A program made the position numbers and the translations under genes. From the NCBI RefSeq assembly GCF_009193135.1, contig NZ_VUKC01000010.1, forward strand, positions 1 through 64,000: a DNA stretch of 64,000 nt, given 5' to 3'. Positions within the stretch are counted from its first letter, which is position 1. Every line of letters begins with the position of its first letter. The DNA comes from Georgenia satyanarayanai (lineage in GTDB: Bacteria; Actinomycetota; Actinomycetes; Actinomycetales; Actinomycetaceae). The notes below the pieces were generated by a model that was not told where the DNA came from, ran no database searches, and saw nothing but the letters and a program-made list of their open reading frames with translations. Shown piece after piece: positions 1 to 7,334 of the stretch.

Positions 1-116
1 TGGCCGAGGTGCGGATCGGCGTCGAGGTCGAGACGAAGGGCACGGCGCACTGCCACGAGGTCGTCACGGCCCTGCAAGAGGCGGGCTACGGCGTCCTGGT
101 CCGGTCCGCCGAGTAG
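1..116 (+). CDS. ilvA: Threonine ammonia-lyase, C-terminal end (partial)
   Basis: Only the last 38 codons lie in the window (reading frame from base 3, TAG stop at 114-116). The fragment reads as an ACT-like beta-alpha-beta tail, with VRIGVEVETKG followed by HCHEVVTALQEAGYGV. That is the usual C-terminal pattern of the actinobacterial biosynthetic/catabolic threonine deaminase, which converts threonine to 2-oxobutanoate and ammonia for isoleucine synthesis. The PLP domain is outside the window, so the assignment rests on the tail alone. Another ACT-tailed enzyme is possible. Confidence 0.5.
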   Translation, partial: AEVRIGVEVETKGTAHCHEVVTALQEAGYGVLVRSAE

Positions 117-253
117 ACGCGGGGGCGGGGGGGGGGGGGGGGCGGAGGGCCCCCCCCCCCCCGCGCCCCCCCCCCCCCCGCCGCCCCCCCCGGGCCCCCC
201 CCCCCCCCCCCCCCCCCCCCACCTCGGGGGGGCGGGTGGGGGGGGCGGGTGGG
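117..253. repeat. Near-homopolymeric G/C tract
   Basis: A G-run block (about 119-149) is followed by a C-run block (about 150-220), the only A/T-containing interruption (around 221-225), and another G-rich block up to the stop of the next gene. It sits between two convergent genes. The G and C blocks could pair into one very long hairpin, or form G-quadruplex/i-motif structures. An assembly or base-calling artefact at a strong hairpin is just as likely. No gene is supported here. Confidence 0.7.
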
Positions 254-1243
254 TCAGGGGGGGGAGGGGCGCAGGGAGCGCTGGGCCTCGAGGATGTGGG
301 CGGACCAGCCGGCGGTGCGGCCGCAGATGATGAGCGCGTTGAAGAGCCGGGCCTCGAAGCCGATGTGGTCGAGCAGGAGCGCGCCCCAGAAGTGGACGTC
401 GGCGGTGGCGGGCCGCCCCGTGGTCTCGGCGAGGAGCTCGCGCCCGGCCTCCTCGATGGCCCGGCCCGCGGAGTAGAGGCGCACACCGAGCCGGCGGCAC
501 ACCTCCCGCAGCAGGGCGGCACGCGAGTCCTCGTGCCGCGGCCCCAGCCCGGGCACCATGGCGTGCTCCCGCAACGCGTCGGTGACGGCGGTCGTGGGCG
601 CCAGGCCGTCGTGCACCCGCTCCGCCACGCGGCGTGCCCGCGCGGCGGCGCCCGCCTCCAGCGGGCCGCTGACGCCGGAGACGGCTCCGGCGAGGCACGC
701 GCCGACGTCCGCCCCCGTGCGCGCGGCGGTGATGGCGATCCGGGTCGAAGGGGAGTCGGGGCCGTCCTCCGCGACCACCGTCCACAGGGCGTCCAGCGCG
801 CGTGCGTGGTCGGGCTCGGCGTGGCCGCTCCACCGGATGAGGAAGCGCTCGGCCGACGAGCGGCCCTGCTCGACCTCCCGCTGCGGGACCATCGCGAGGT
901 CCGACCCGCGGGCCGACTGGGCGACGAAGGACAGGGCGAGGACGGACGCGCGGGCGAGGTCCTCGCGGGCGCGCTTGGGCGTGATGTCGAGCAGGGGACG
1001 GAACCCCCACACGGGCGCGAGCTGGGCGATGGCGCTCTGGACGTCCACCCGGGTGTCTCCCGTGCGCACGGGCAGCGGGAAGGGTTCCGCCGGTGGTAGC
1101 GCGGGGGACTCCTCGCCGTCGACGAGCAGTCCCCACACCGACTCCAGGTGCCGGTCGAGCAGCCTGGAGAGGGGACGGCCGCGGTAGTGCGGCTCGTCCC
1201 CGGCTCCCAGGGAGTAGATCGGCGGGTTCGGCGTGGTCTGCAT
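254..1243 (-). CDS. Citrate-synthase-fold protein lacking the catalytic residues
   Basis: The protein has about 329 residues and is recognisable as citrate/methylcitrate synthase fold, type CitA. It has YSLGAGDEPHYRGRPL near the N-terminus, CLAGAVSGVSGPL around 183-195 and ARLFN...CGRTAGWSAHILE near the end. The three catalytic positions of the family are changed. The His of GPLHGG is Glu (about E196), the His of GFGHR is Pro (about P235), and the Asp/Glu of NV(D/E)F is His (about H284). No normal citrate synthesis is expected. The start at 1243 is chosen because TACGAT lies 7 nt upstream (leaderless geometry); GTG at 1246 is the alternative. The frame is intact and family-sized, so a regulatory, scaffolding or altered-chemistry role is more likely than a decaying gene. 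Confidence 0.75.
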   Translation of the reverse strand: MQTTPNPPIYSLGAGDEPHYRGRPLSRLLDRHLESVWGLLVDGEESPALPPAEPFPLPVRTGDTRVDVQSAIAQLAPVWGFRPLLDITPKRAREDLARASVLALSFVAQSARGSDLAMVPQREVEQGRSSAERFLIRWSGHAEPDHARALDALWTVVAEDGPDSPSTRIAITAARTGADVGACLAGAVSGVSGPLEAGAAARARRVAERVHDGLAPTTAVTDALREHAMVPGLGPRHEDSRAALLREVCRRLGVRLYSAGRAIEEAGRELLAETTGRPATADVHFWGALLLDHIGFEARLFNALIICGRTAGWSAHILEAQRSLRPSPP

Positions 1244-1268
1244 CACGCCGATCGTAGGGGCTCCGCGG

Positions 1269-1781
1269 TCAGGTCCGGTCCGTGTCCTCGCCCGCCGGGA
1301 GGTCGGCGAGCATCCTGATGAGGAGGGAGCGCAGCTGGGCCGTCTCGCTCGCCGTGAGCGAGCTGCCGATGAGGGCCTCGACCGACTGTGCGTGGTCGAG
1401 GGCGGTGAGCGCGTCGCGTCCCTCCTTCGTCAGCGCGACGACGTGCCGCCGGCGGTCCCCGGGGTGCGGGGCCCGGGTGATGTGGCCGCTGGCCTGCAGG
1501 CCACGCAGCACCCGGCCGATCGTCTGCTCGGTCACGTGCATGTGCGCCGCGATCTCGCGCTGGGACAGCGAGCCGCGCGCGAGGACGACGAGCACCGGCA
1601 CCGACGCATGCGTGAGCCCCCACTGGCCCAGGTAGGCGTCCCAGGCGCGCTCGACGCGACGGGCCGCCGCGGACAGCAACCTGCCCGTGGGCCAGGTCTC
1701 CGGTGGGGGGAACGCCATGCCGCGCATCCCGGTCGACTCGTCCCCGGTGCCCGCTGAGCTGTCCCGCTCTCGGTCTGTCAC
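1269..1781 (-). CDS. crtR: MarR-family repressor of the carotenoid operon (CrtR-like)
   Basis: This winged-helix MarR protein has about 170 residues, with the DNA-binding part around LSQREIAAHMHVTEQTIGRVLRGL and the wing HPGDRRRHVVAL. Divergent placement next to the MMPL-crt operon matches Corynebacterium glutamicum CrtR, a MarR repressor relieved by geranylgeranyl pyrophosphate. The GTG start at 1781 is chosen because GGAAGG lies 5 nt upstream. The upstream ATG at 1820 falls inside the gene's own -10 box, so it cannot be the start. The promoter spacer holds a perfect palindrome, so autoregulation is likely. The ligand is inferred from the family, not visible in the sequence. Confidence 0.85.
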   Translation of the reverse strand: MTDRERDSSAGTGDESTGMRGMAFPPPETWPTGRLLSAAARRVERAWDAYLGQWGLTHASVPVLVVLARGSLSQREIAAHMHVTEQTIGRVLRGLQASGHITRAPHPGDRRRHVVALTKEGRDALTALDHAQSVEALIGSSLTASETAQLRSLLIRMLADLPAGEDTDRT

Positions 1782-1794
1782 GGTGTCCTTCCGG

Positions 1795-1831
1795 TTGCGC
1801 GCAGTGGGCCGTTCGATCATATTGCTAAGCG
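1795..1831 (+). promoter_or_regulatory. Promoter of the MMPL-crt operon
   Basis: TTGCGC (1795-1800) and CATATT (1818-1823) are 17 bp apart. The predicted transcription start falls on or next to the GTG at 1831, and the CTAAGC-GT-GCTTAG palindrome (1825-1838) covers it. One operator can therefore silence both divergent promoters. Confidence 0.55.
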
Positions 1832-1844
1832 TGCTTAGTGTTAA
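1816..1844 (-). promoter_or_regulatory. crtR promoter with embedded palindromic operator
   Basis: On the minus strand, TTAACA (1844-1839) and TATGAT (1821-1816) are separated by exactly 17 bp, a near-consensus vegetative promoter. The spacer consists of the perfect palindrome CTAAGC-GT-GCTTAG (1825-1838) plus 3 bp. A dimeric MarR protein bound there would block RNA polymerase, so this is the likely CrtR operator. Confidence 0.75.
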
Positions 1845-4080
1845 GGGTGGCCACCAGGGCCCCAGTCACCGTAAGTCCGGCGGCCGTCGCGGCGCAGTTC
1901 TCCGCGCGCTCCTCACGCTCGGCGTCCTTGTCGCCTGGCTCGCCGTCGGCGGGCTGGGCGGCATGGCGCAGGGCTCCCTGTCGGAGGTGCAGACCAACGA
2001 CCAGGCGGCCTTCCTCCCGTCGAGCGCGGAGTCCACCCGTGCCGACGCGCTCGCCGAGGAGTTCGCGGGCGACCAGCCCCTCCCCGCGCTGCTCGTCGCC
2101 ACCCCCTCCGGCGGGGGCGCGCTCGCCCCCGAGCAGCTCGCCGCGGCCGAGGAGTTCGCCCAGCAGGTGCCCGAGCTGGAGCTGCCCGACGGCCGGGCCC
2201 TCGGTGACGTCCTCGAGGGACCCGTGCCGGTCATCCCCGCCGAGGACGGCGAGGCGCTCCTGCTGCCCGTCTCCATCAACGGCGACAGCGCCGAGGAGAA
2301 CCTCGGCGACACGGGGGAGCGGACCGGCAACGTCGTCGTCGCCGAGCTGCGCGAGCTCGCGGCGGACACGCTCGCCGGCGCCGACCTCGACACCTGGGTG
2401 ACGGGTCCCGCCGGCTTCGTCTCCGACCTCGGTGCGGCGTTCGGCGGGATCGACGGCGTCCTGCTCCTCGTCGCGCTCGTCGTCGTGCTCGTCATCCTCG
2501 TCATCGTCTACCGCTCCCCGCTGCTGCCCTTCACGGTGCTGCTCACCTCCGTGTTCTCCCTGTGCGCCGCCGCCCTCGTCATCAAGCCGCTCGCCGGGAA
2601 CGGCACGATCCTCCTCAACGGCCAGAGCCAGGGCATCCTCTCGATCCTCGTCATCGGGGCGGCCACCGACTACTCCCTGCTCCTCGTCGCCCGCTACCGC
2701 GAGGAGCTCACCCGCAACGCCGAGCCGCGCCGGGCGATGGCCCGGGCGTGGCGCGCCTCGGTGCCCCCCGTGCTCGCCTCCGCCGGCACCGTCATCGCCG
2801 GCCTCCTGTGCCTGCTGCTGTCGGACCTCGGCTCCAACGCGAGCCTCGGCCCGGTCGGCTCGATCGGCATCGCCGCCGCCGTGCTCGGCGCCCTCACCCT
2901 GCTGCCGGCGCTGCTCCTCGTCGCGGGAAGCCGCTCCCGCGCGCTGTTCTGGCCGCGCAGGCCGCAGTACCGGCCCGACGCCTCCCCGGCCGCGGAGGAC
3001 TCCTCGCGCCTGTGGGGCCGCATCGCCGCGGCGGTCGCCCGGCGCCCCCGCGTCATCTGGGGCACGACCGCCGTCGCCCTCCTCGCGCTCGCCGCCTTCC
3101 TCCCCACCCTCCAGGCCGAGGGCACCGGGGAGGGGGACGTCTTCCTCAACCCGACCGAGGCGGTCGAGGGCCAGGACGTGCTCGTCGAGCACTTCGACGC
3201 CGGCCAGGTCCAGCCGCTCGTCGTCATCACCGCCGAGGAGACCGCCGAGGACGCCGTCGAGGTCATCGAGGGGGTCGAGGGCGTCGCGAGCGCGCAGGTC
3301 GTCACCGGTGAGGACGACGCCCCCGTCGTCGTCGACGGACAGGTCGAGATCCAGGCCGCGACGAGCGCGACGTCGGAGAGCCAGGAGGCCACGGTCGTGG
3401 CCGGTGACGTCCGCGAGGCGATCCGCGACGTCGACCCCGACGCCCTCGTCGGCGGGGCCGCCGCCCAGCGCCTGGACACCCAGGAGACGGCCGAGCAGGA
3501 TCTGCGGACCATCGTCCCGCTCGTCCTCGCGGTCATCTTCGTCATGCTCGTCATCCTGCTGCGCGCCATCGTCGCCCCGTTGCTCATCCTCGCCGTCAAC
3601 GTGCTCTCCTTCGCGGCCACGCTGGGACTGTCGGCGATCTTCTTCAACCACGTCTTCGACTTCCCCGGCGCGGACGCCTCCGTCCCGCTGTTCGGCTTCG
3701 TCTTCCTCGTCGCGCTGAGCATCGACTACTCGATCTTCCTCATGACCCGCGTCCGCGAGGAGTCCCTCGAGCACGGCACCCGCGGCGGCGTGCGCCGGGG
3801 TCTGACGATGACCGGTGGCGTCATCACCTCCGCCGGCCTCGTGCTGGCGGCCACCTTCGGCGCGCTCGTCGTCATCCCGCTGCTCTTCCTCGTCCAGCTC
3901 GCCTTCATCGTCGCCGTCGGCGTCCTCATCGACACCTTCATCGTCCGCAGCCTCCTCGTCTCCGGGCTCGTCTACGACATCGGCCGGACCGTATGGTGGC
4001 CCTGGAAGGCCCGCGTGCCCGAGGACGAGGACGACTCGACCGCGGCCGCGACGACGACGGCGGTGGGGAGCAGCGCATGA
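1831..4080 (+). CDS. MMPL/RND-type lipid or pigment transporter
   Basis: About 749 residues with two repeats of an MMPL module. TM1 (about 25-45) precedes an extracytoplasmic domain, then a five-to-six helix bundle containing ATDYSLLLVARYREEL. This arrangement repeats after about residue 420 with ALSIDYSIFLMTRVREE. The Asp-Tyr pairs in the two bundles match the proton-relay position of RND/MMPL proteins. Corynebacterium carries an MMPL gene inside its crt operon, so movement of a polyprenoid or carotenoid in the membrane is plausible. The start is uncertain. GTG 1831 has no Shine-Dalgarno but sits 7 nt after CATATT, fitting a leaderless message; the next in-frame ATG (about 1963) would delete TM1. 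First gene of the operon, overlapping the next by ATGA. Confidence 0.85.
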   Translation: MLSVKGGHQGPSHRKSGGRRGAVLRALLTLGVLVAWLAVGGLGGMAQGSLSEVQTNDQAAFLPSSAESTRADALAEEFAGDQPLPALLVATPSGGGALAPEQLAAAEEFAQQVPELELPDGRALGDVLEGPVPVIPAEDGEALLLPVSINGDSAEENLGDTGERTGNVVVAELRELAADTLAGADLDTWVTGPAGFVSDLGAAFGGIDGVLLLVALVVVLVILVIVYRSPLLPFTVLLTSVFSLCAAALVIKPLAGNGTILLNGQSQGILSILVIGAATDYSLLLVARYREELTRNAEPRRAMARAWRASVPPVLASAGTVIAGLLCLLLSDLGSNASLGPVGSIGIAAAVLGALTLLPALLLVAGSRSRALFWPRRPQYRPDASPAAEDSSRLWGRIAAAVARRPRVIWGTTAVALLALAAFLPTLQAEGTGEGDVFLNPTEAVEGQDVLVEHFDAGQVQPLVVITAEETAEDAVEVIEGVEGVASAQVVTGEDDAPVVVDGQVEIQAATSATSESQEATVVAGDVREAIRDVDPDALVGGAAAQRLDTQETAEQDLRTIVPLVLAVIFVMLVILLRAIVAPLLILAVNVLSFAATLGLSAIFFNHVFDFPGADASVPLFGFVFLVALSIDYSIFLMTRVREESLEHGTRGGVRRGLTMTGGVITSAGLVLAATFGALVVIPLLFLVQLAFIVAVGVLIDTFIVRSLLVSGLVYDIGRTVWWPWKARVPEDEDDSTAAATTTAVGSSA

Positions 4081-4877
4081 GGGAGGACCGCTCGGCGCTC
4101 GTGCGCCACGTCGCCGTGACCGTCGCCTACGTCGTGTGCGTCGTCGGCTCGCTGATCGGGGTCGGCCTCTTCGGCGGCACCCCGATCGCGGAGGCTGCCG
4201 GTGGGGTGCTCGCCGCCGACTCCACGCACCTGGCCCCGGACTCCCCGGCGTTCTCCGTGTGGAGCGTCATCTACGCCGGCCTGGGCCTGTACACGCTGTG
4301 GCAGTGGTGGGACCGCGCCGACCGCCGCCGGATCGCGTGGCCCGTCGTCGCCTCGCTCGTCCTCAACGCGGCGTGGATCCTCACCGTGCAGGCCGGCCGG
4401 GTGTGGTGGAGCGTCGTCGTCATCGTCGCCCTGCTCGCCGTGCTCGCACTGACCTTCCAGCGGCTGCTCGCGGTCCCGCCGCGCAGCCGGGTGGAGGCGC
4501 TGGTCGCGGACGGCACCATGGGGCTCTACCTCGGCTGGGTGAGCGTGGCGACCTGCGCCAACATCGCCGCCGCGCTGCTCGACAGCGGCTTCACCGGCGG
4601 TGGCGCCCCCGAGTGGTGGGCGGTCGGCGTGCTCGCGGCCGTCGCCGTCATCGGGACTGCCCTCGCCCTCGTCGGCCGCGGGCGCCTCGCGCCCGCCGCC
4701 ACCATCGTGTGGGGACTGAGCTGGATCGCCGTGGCCCGCACCTCCGGTGCGCCCGAGTCGACCACCACCGCTGCGACGGCGGTGACGGCCGCCGCCGTCG
4801 TCGCCGTCGTCACGATCGTCGTGCGGCTGCGCACGGGACTGGACACACGAGTCGGAAGACAGGAGACCACGACATGA
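4077..4877 (+). CDS. TspO/MBR-like tryptophan-rich membrane protein
   Basis: About 266 residues with repeated hydrophobic helices and the pattern AFSVWSVIYAGLGLYTLWQWW, which fits the long actinobacterial form of the TspO/MBR (tryptophan-rich sensory) family. It is longer than classical TspO. Family members bind porphyrins and lipids and affect pigment synthesis in some bacteria. Its place between the MMPL gene and idi, with ATGA overlaps at both ends, ties it to carotenoid production. The specific role is inference. The start is fixed by overlap with the MMPL stop at 4078-4080. Confidence 0.7.
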   Translation: MREDRSALVRHVAVTVAYVVCVVGSLIGVGLFGGTPIAEAAGGVLAADSTHLAPDSPAFSVWSVIYAGLGLYTLWQWWDRADRRRIAWPVVASLVLNAAWILTVQAGRVWWSVVVIVALLAVLALTFQRLLAVPPRSRVEALVADGTMGLYLGWVSVATCANIAAALLDSGFTGGGAPEWWAVGVLAAVAVIGTALALVGRGRLAPAATIVWGLSWIAVARTSGAPESTTTAATAVTAAAVVAVVTIVVRLRTGLDTRVGRQETTT

Positions 4878-5425
4878 CCACCTCGACCGAGGACCTGGTG
4901 ACGCTGCTGGCCGAGGACGGCACGGCCATCGGCACCGCCCCGCGGCCGACCGTGCACACCACGGAGACACCCCTCCACCTCGCCTTCTCCTGCTACCTCA
5001 CCGACGCGAGCGGCCGGCTCCTGCTCACCCGCCGCGCGCTGAGCAAGAAGACCTGGCCGGGGGTGTGGACCAACTCCTTCTGCGGGCACCCGCGGCCGGG
5101 GGAGGACCTCTCCGAGGCGATCGCCCGCCACGCCCGGCACGAGCTCGGTCTCGAGGTGAGCGACGTGCGTCCCGCGGTCCCCGACTTCCGCTACCGTGCC
5201 GTCGACGCGTCCGGCGTCGTCGAGAACGAGATCTGCCCCGTCTTCGTCGCCACGACCACCCAGGAGCCGGAGCCCAACCCGGACGAGGTCGCCGAGCACG
5301 CGTGGGTCGACCCCCGCGAGGCCGTGCAGACCGTCGAGGTCGCGCCGTGGGCCCTCAGCCCGTGGATGGTCGCGCAGGTCGAGCGTCTCGTGGCCGCCGG
5401 CCACCTGCCGGAGAGCTCCGGATGA
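4874..5425 (+). CDS. idi: Isopentenyl-diphosphate delta-isomerase, type 1
   Basis: The 183-residue Nudix-fold isomerase interconverts IPP and DMAPP, supplying the starter for prenyl chain growth. Diagnostic parts are LLLTRRALSKKTWPGVWTNS, the catalytic Cys of NSFCGHP (about 66-72), the Nudix-like helix following RPGE, and NEICPVF containing the second catalytic acid. AGGAGA lies about 8 nt before the ATG, which overlaps the previous stop by 4 bp. It sits directly before crtE and feeds GGPP synthesis. Confidence 0.95.
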   Translation: MTTSTEDLVTLLAEDGTAIGTAPRPTVHTTETPLHLAFSCYLTDASGRLLLTRRALSKKTWPGVWTNSFCGHPRPGEDLSEAIARHARHELGLEVSDVRPAVPDFRYRAVDASGVVENEICPVFVATTTQEPEPNPDEVAEHAWVDPREAVQTVEVAPWALSPWMVAQVERLVAAGHLPESSG

Positions 5426-6468
5426 GCGCCCCGCCGCGCGAGACGGTGGACACCGCCCCGGTGGAGGCCGCGATCGCCGGCTTCTTCGCCGACGGCTCCC
5501 GCCACCTCGCGGGTACGGAGCACGCCCGGCTGTGGGCCGCGCTCCGGGACGCCTCGGACGGCGGCAAGCGGCTGCGGCCCATGCTCTTCCACAGCGTCTA
5601 CCTCGCCCTGGGCGGTCGGCAGGCCGATGTCGCCGCCCGGGTCGGTGCCGCCCTCGAGCTCCTCCACACCGCGCTCGTCGTCCATGACGACGTCATCGAC
5701 GGCGACACGGTCCGGCGCGGGCGACCCAACGTCGTCGGCACCTTCGCGGCCGACGCGCGCGAGCGGGGCCACGACGCCGAGCGTGCCGCCCACTACGGCC
5801 AGAGCGCGGCGATCCTCGCGGGCGACCTCGCCCTCGCCGGTGCCGTGCGTGCCCTCGCGCTGTGCGGCGCGCCCCCGGCCACCGTCGGGCGGATGCTCGA
5901 CCTCCTCGACCGCGCCCTCCACCTGAGCGCCGCCGGGGAGCTCACCGACGTACGCCTCAGCCTCGACGGCGAGGCCGACATCCCGGCGGTCATCTCGATG
6001 GAGCACCAGAAGACGGCGGTGTACTCCTTCGAGCTGCCCCTCCAGCTGGCCGCCGTCCTCGGCGGGGCGGACGCCGAGCACGAGTCCGCGCTCACCCGCT
6101 TCGCCCGCCTCCTCGGCATCGGCTACCAGCTGCGCGACGACCTCGACGGCATGTTCGGGGAGGAGTCGGCCACCGGGAAGAGCACGGTCTCCGACCTCCG
6201 CGAGGGCAAGTGCACCCCGCTCATCGCCTTCGCCCGCACGACACCCGCGTGGGCCCACATCCACCCCTACCTCGTCTCCGGCGTGATCGAGGACGCCGAC
6301 GCCGCCCGGGTGCGCACGCTCCTGGAGGAGTGCGGCGCGCGCGCCTACGTCGAGGGCCTCGCCGCGGACCTCGACCGCGAGGCGCGCGAGGCCGTCGCGC
6401 ACCTGCCCGAGGCGGCGCTCCTGGACGAGTGGGCCCGCACCGTCGCGCGCGGGGCGAGGGCGGCGTGA
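5422..6468 (+). CDS. crtE: Geranylgeranyl diphosphate synthase
   Basis: A 348-residue trans-prenyltransferase that builds C20 GGPP from IPP and allylic primers. The first aspartate-rich motif is DDVID (89-93) and the second is DDLDG (239-243). GGKRLRPML (48-56) supplies the diphosphate-binding Lys/Arg. It overlaps idi by ATGA and crtB by GTGA, so translation is probably coupled. GGPP is both the substrate for CrtB and, in C. glutamicum, the ligand that releases CrtR. Confidence 0.95.
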   Translation: MSAPPRETVDTAPVEAAIAGFFADGSRHLAGTEHARLWAALRDASDGGKRLRPMLFHSVYLALGGRQADVAARVGAALELLHTALVVHDDVIDGDTVRRGRPNVVGTFAADARERGHDAERAAHYGQSAAILAGDLALAGAVRALALCGAPPATVGRMLDLLDRALHLSAAGELTDVRLSLDGEADIPAVISMEHQKTAVYSFELPLQLAAVLGGADAEHESALTRFARLLGIGYQLRDDLDGMFGEESATGKSTVSDLREGKCTPLIAFARTTPAWAHIHPYLVSGVIEDADAARVRTLLEECGARAYVEGLAADLDREAREAVAHLPEAALLDEWARTVARGARAA

Positions 6469-7334
6469 GCAGGGTGTCCCGCCGGCCCGCCGCGGCCTCC
6501 CGGTACGACGACGTCGCCAGCCGCAGCGCCGCCGTCGTCATCGACACGTACTCGACGTCCTTCGGCTGGGCGTGCCGCCTGCTCGCGCCCGGGGACCGGG
6601 AGCACGTGCGCAACATCTACGCGCTCGTGCGGGTGGCGGACGAGATCGTCGACGACCCCGACCAGTCCTGGTCCACCGCCGACCGCGGTGCCATGCTCGA
6701 CGCGCTCGAGGAGGACACCGGGCAGGCGCTGGGCAGCGGCCGCAGCGCCAACCTCGTCGTCCACGCCTTCGCCCGCACCGCCCGCCGCTACGGGATCGGA
6801 CCCGAGCTCATCACCCCGTTCTTCGCCTCGATGCGGGCGGACCTGTCCGTCGACGCGCACGACGCGGCCAGCCTCGCCGAGTACGTCCACGGCTCGGCCG
6901 AGGTCGTCGGCCTCATGTGCCTGCGCGTGTTCGTCGACGGCGACGACGCCACCTACGAGCGTCTCGCCCCCGGTGCCGGCCGCCTGGGTGCCGCCTTCCA
7001 GAAGGTGAACTTCCTGCGCGACCTCGGCCAGGACCACGACGCCCTGGGACGCACGTACTTCCCCGGCCTGGACCCGGCCGCCTTCAGCGACGCGCAGCGC
7101 GACGCGCTCCTCGACGACATCGACGCCGACCTCGCCGCCGCCGAGGCCGCGCTGGTGCAGCTGCCCCCGAGCAGCCGCCGCGCCGTGCGGGTGGCCCACG
7201 GCCTGTTCAGCGAGCTGTCCCGGCGGCTGCGGGAGACGCCCGCGGCGCAGATCCGGCTGGAGCGGGTGCGGGTCCCCGACCCGGTCAAGGCCCGGATCGT
7301 CATGCGCGGGACCCTCACGGGAGGACGTCGATGA
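6465..7334 (+). CDS. crtB: Phytoene synthase
   Basis: A 289-residue squalene/phytoene synthase that condenses two GGPP to C40 phytoene. The two Mg-binding motifs are DEIVD (59-63) and DLGQD (186-190) within QKVNFLRDLGQD. The early SFGWACRLL is typical of CrtB. The GTG start overlaps the crtE stop by GTGA. It lies between the genes for its substrate (crtE) and its product-using enzyme (crtI). Confidence 0.95.
   Translation: MSRVSRRPAAASRYDDVASRSAAVVIDTYSTSFGWACRLLAPGDREHVRNIYALVRVADEIVDDPDQSWSTADRGAMLDALEEDTGQALGSGRSANLVVHAFARTARRYGIGPELITPFFASMRADLSVDAHDAASLAEYVHGSAEVVGLMCLRVFVDGDDATYERLAPGAGRLGAAFQKVNFLRDLGQDHDALGRTYFPGLDPAAFSDAQRDALLDDIDADLAAAEAALVQLPPSSRRAVRVAHGLFSELSRRLRETPAAQIRLERVRVPDPVKARIVMRGTLTGGRR

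Noticed and set aside
119-253. Coding sequence within the G/C tract
   Set aside because: Translation is homopolymeric (Gly/Pro/Ala) on every frame.
1782-1820. ATG at 1820 as the start of the MarR gene
   Set aside because: It lies inside the TATGAT -10 box and lacks a ribosome site. GTG 1781 has GGAAGG at 5 nt.
1825-3774. Long open frame on the minus strand across the MMPL gene
   Set aside because: Low-complexity Asp/Glu/Arg-rich translation with no domain; an antisense shadow caused by high GC.
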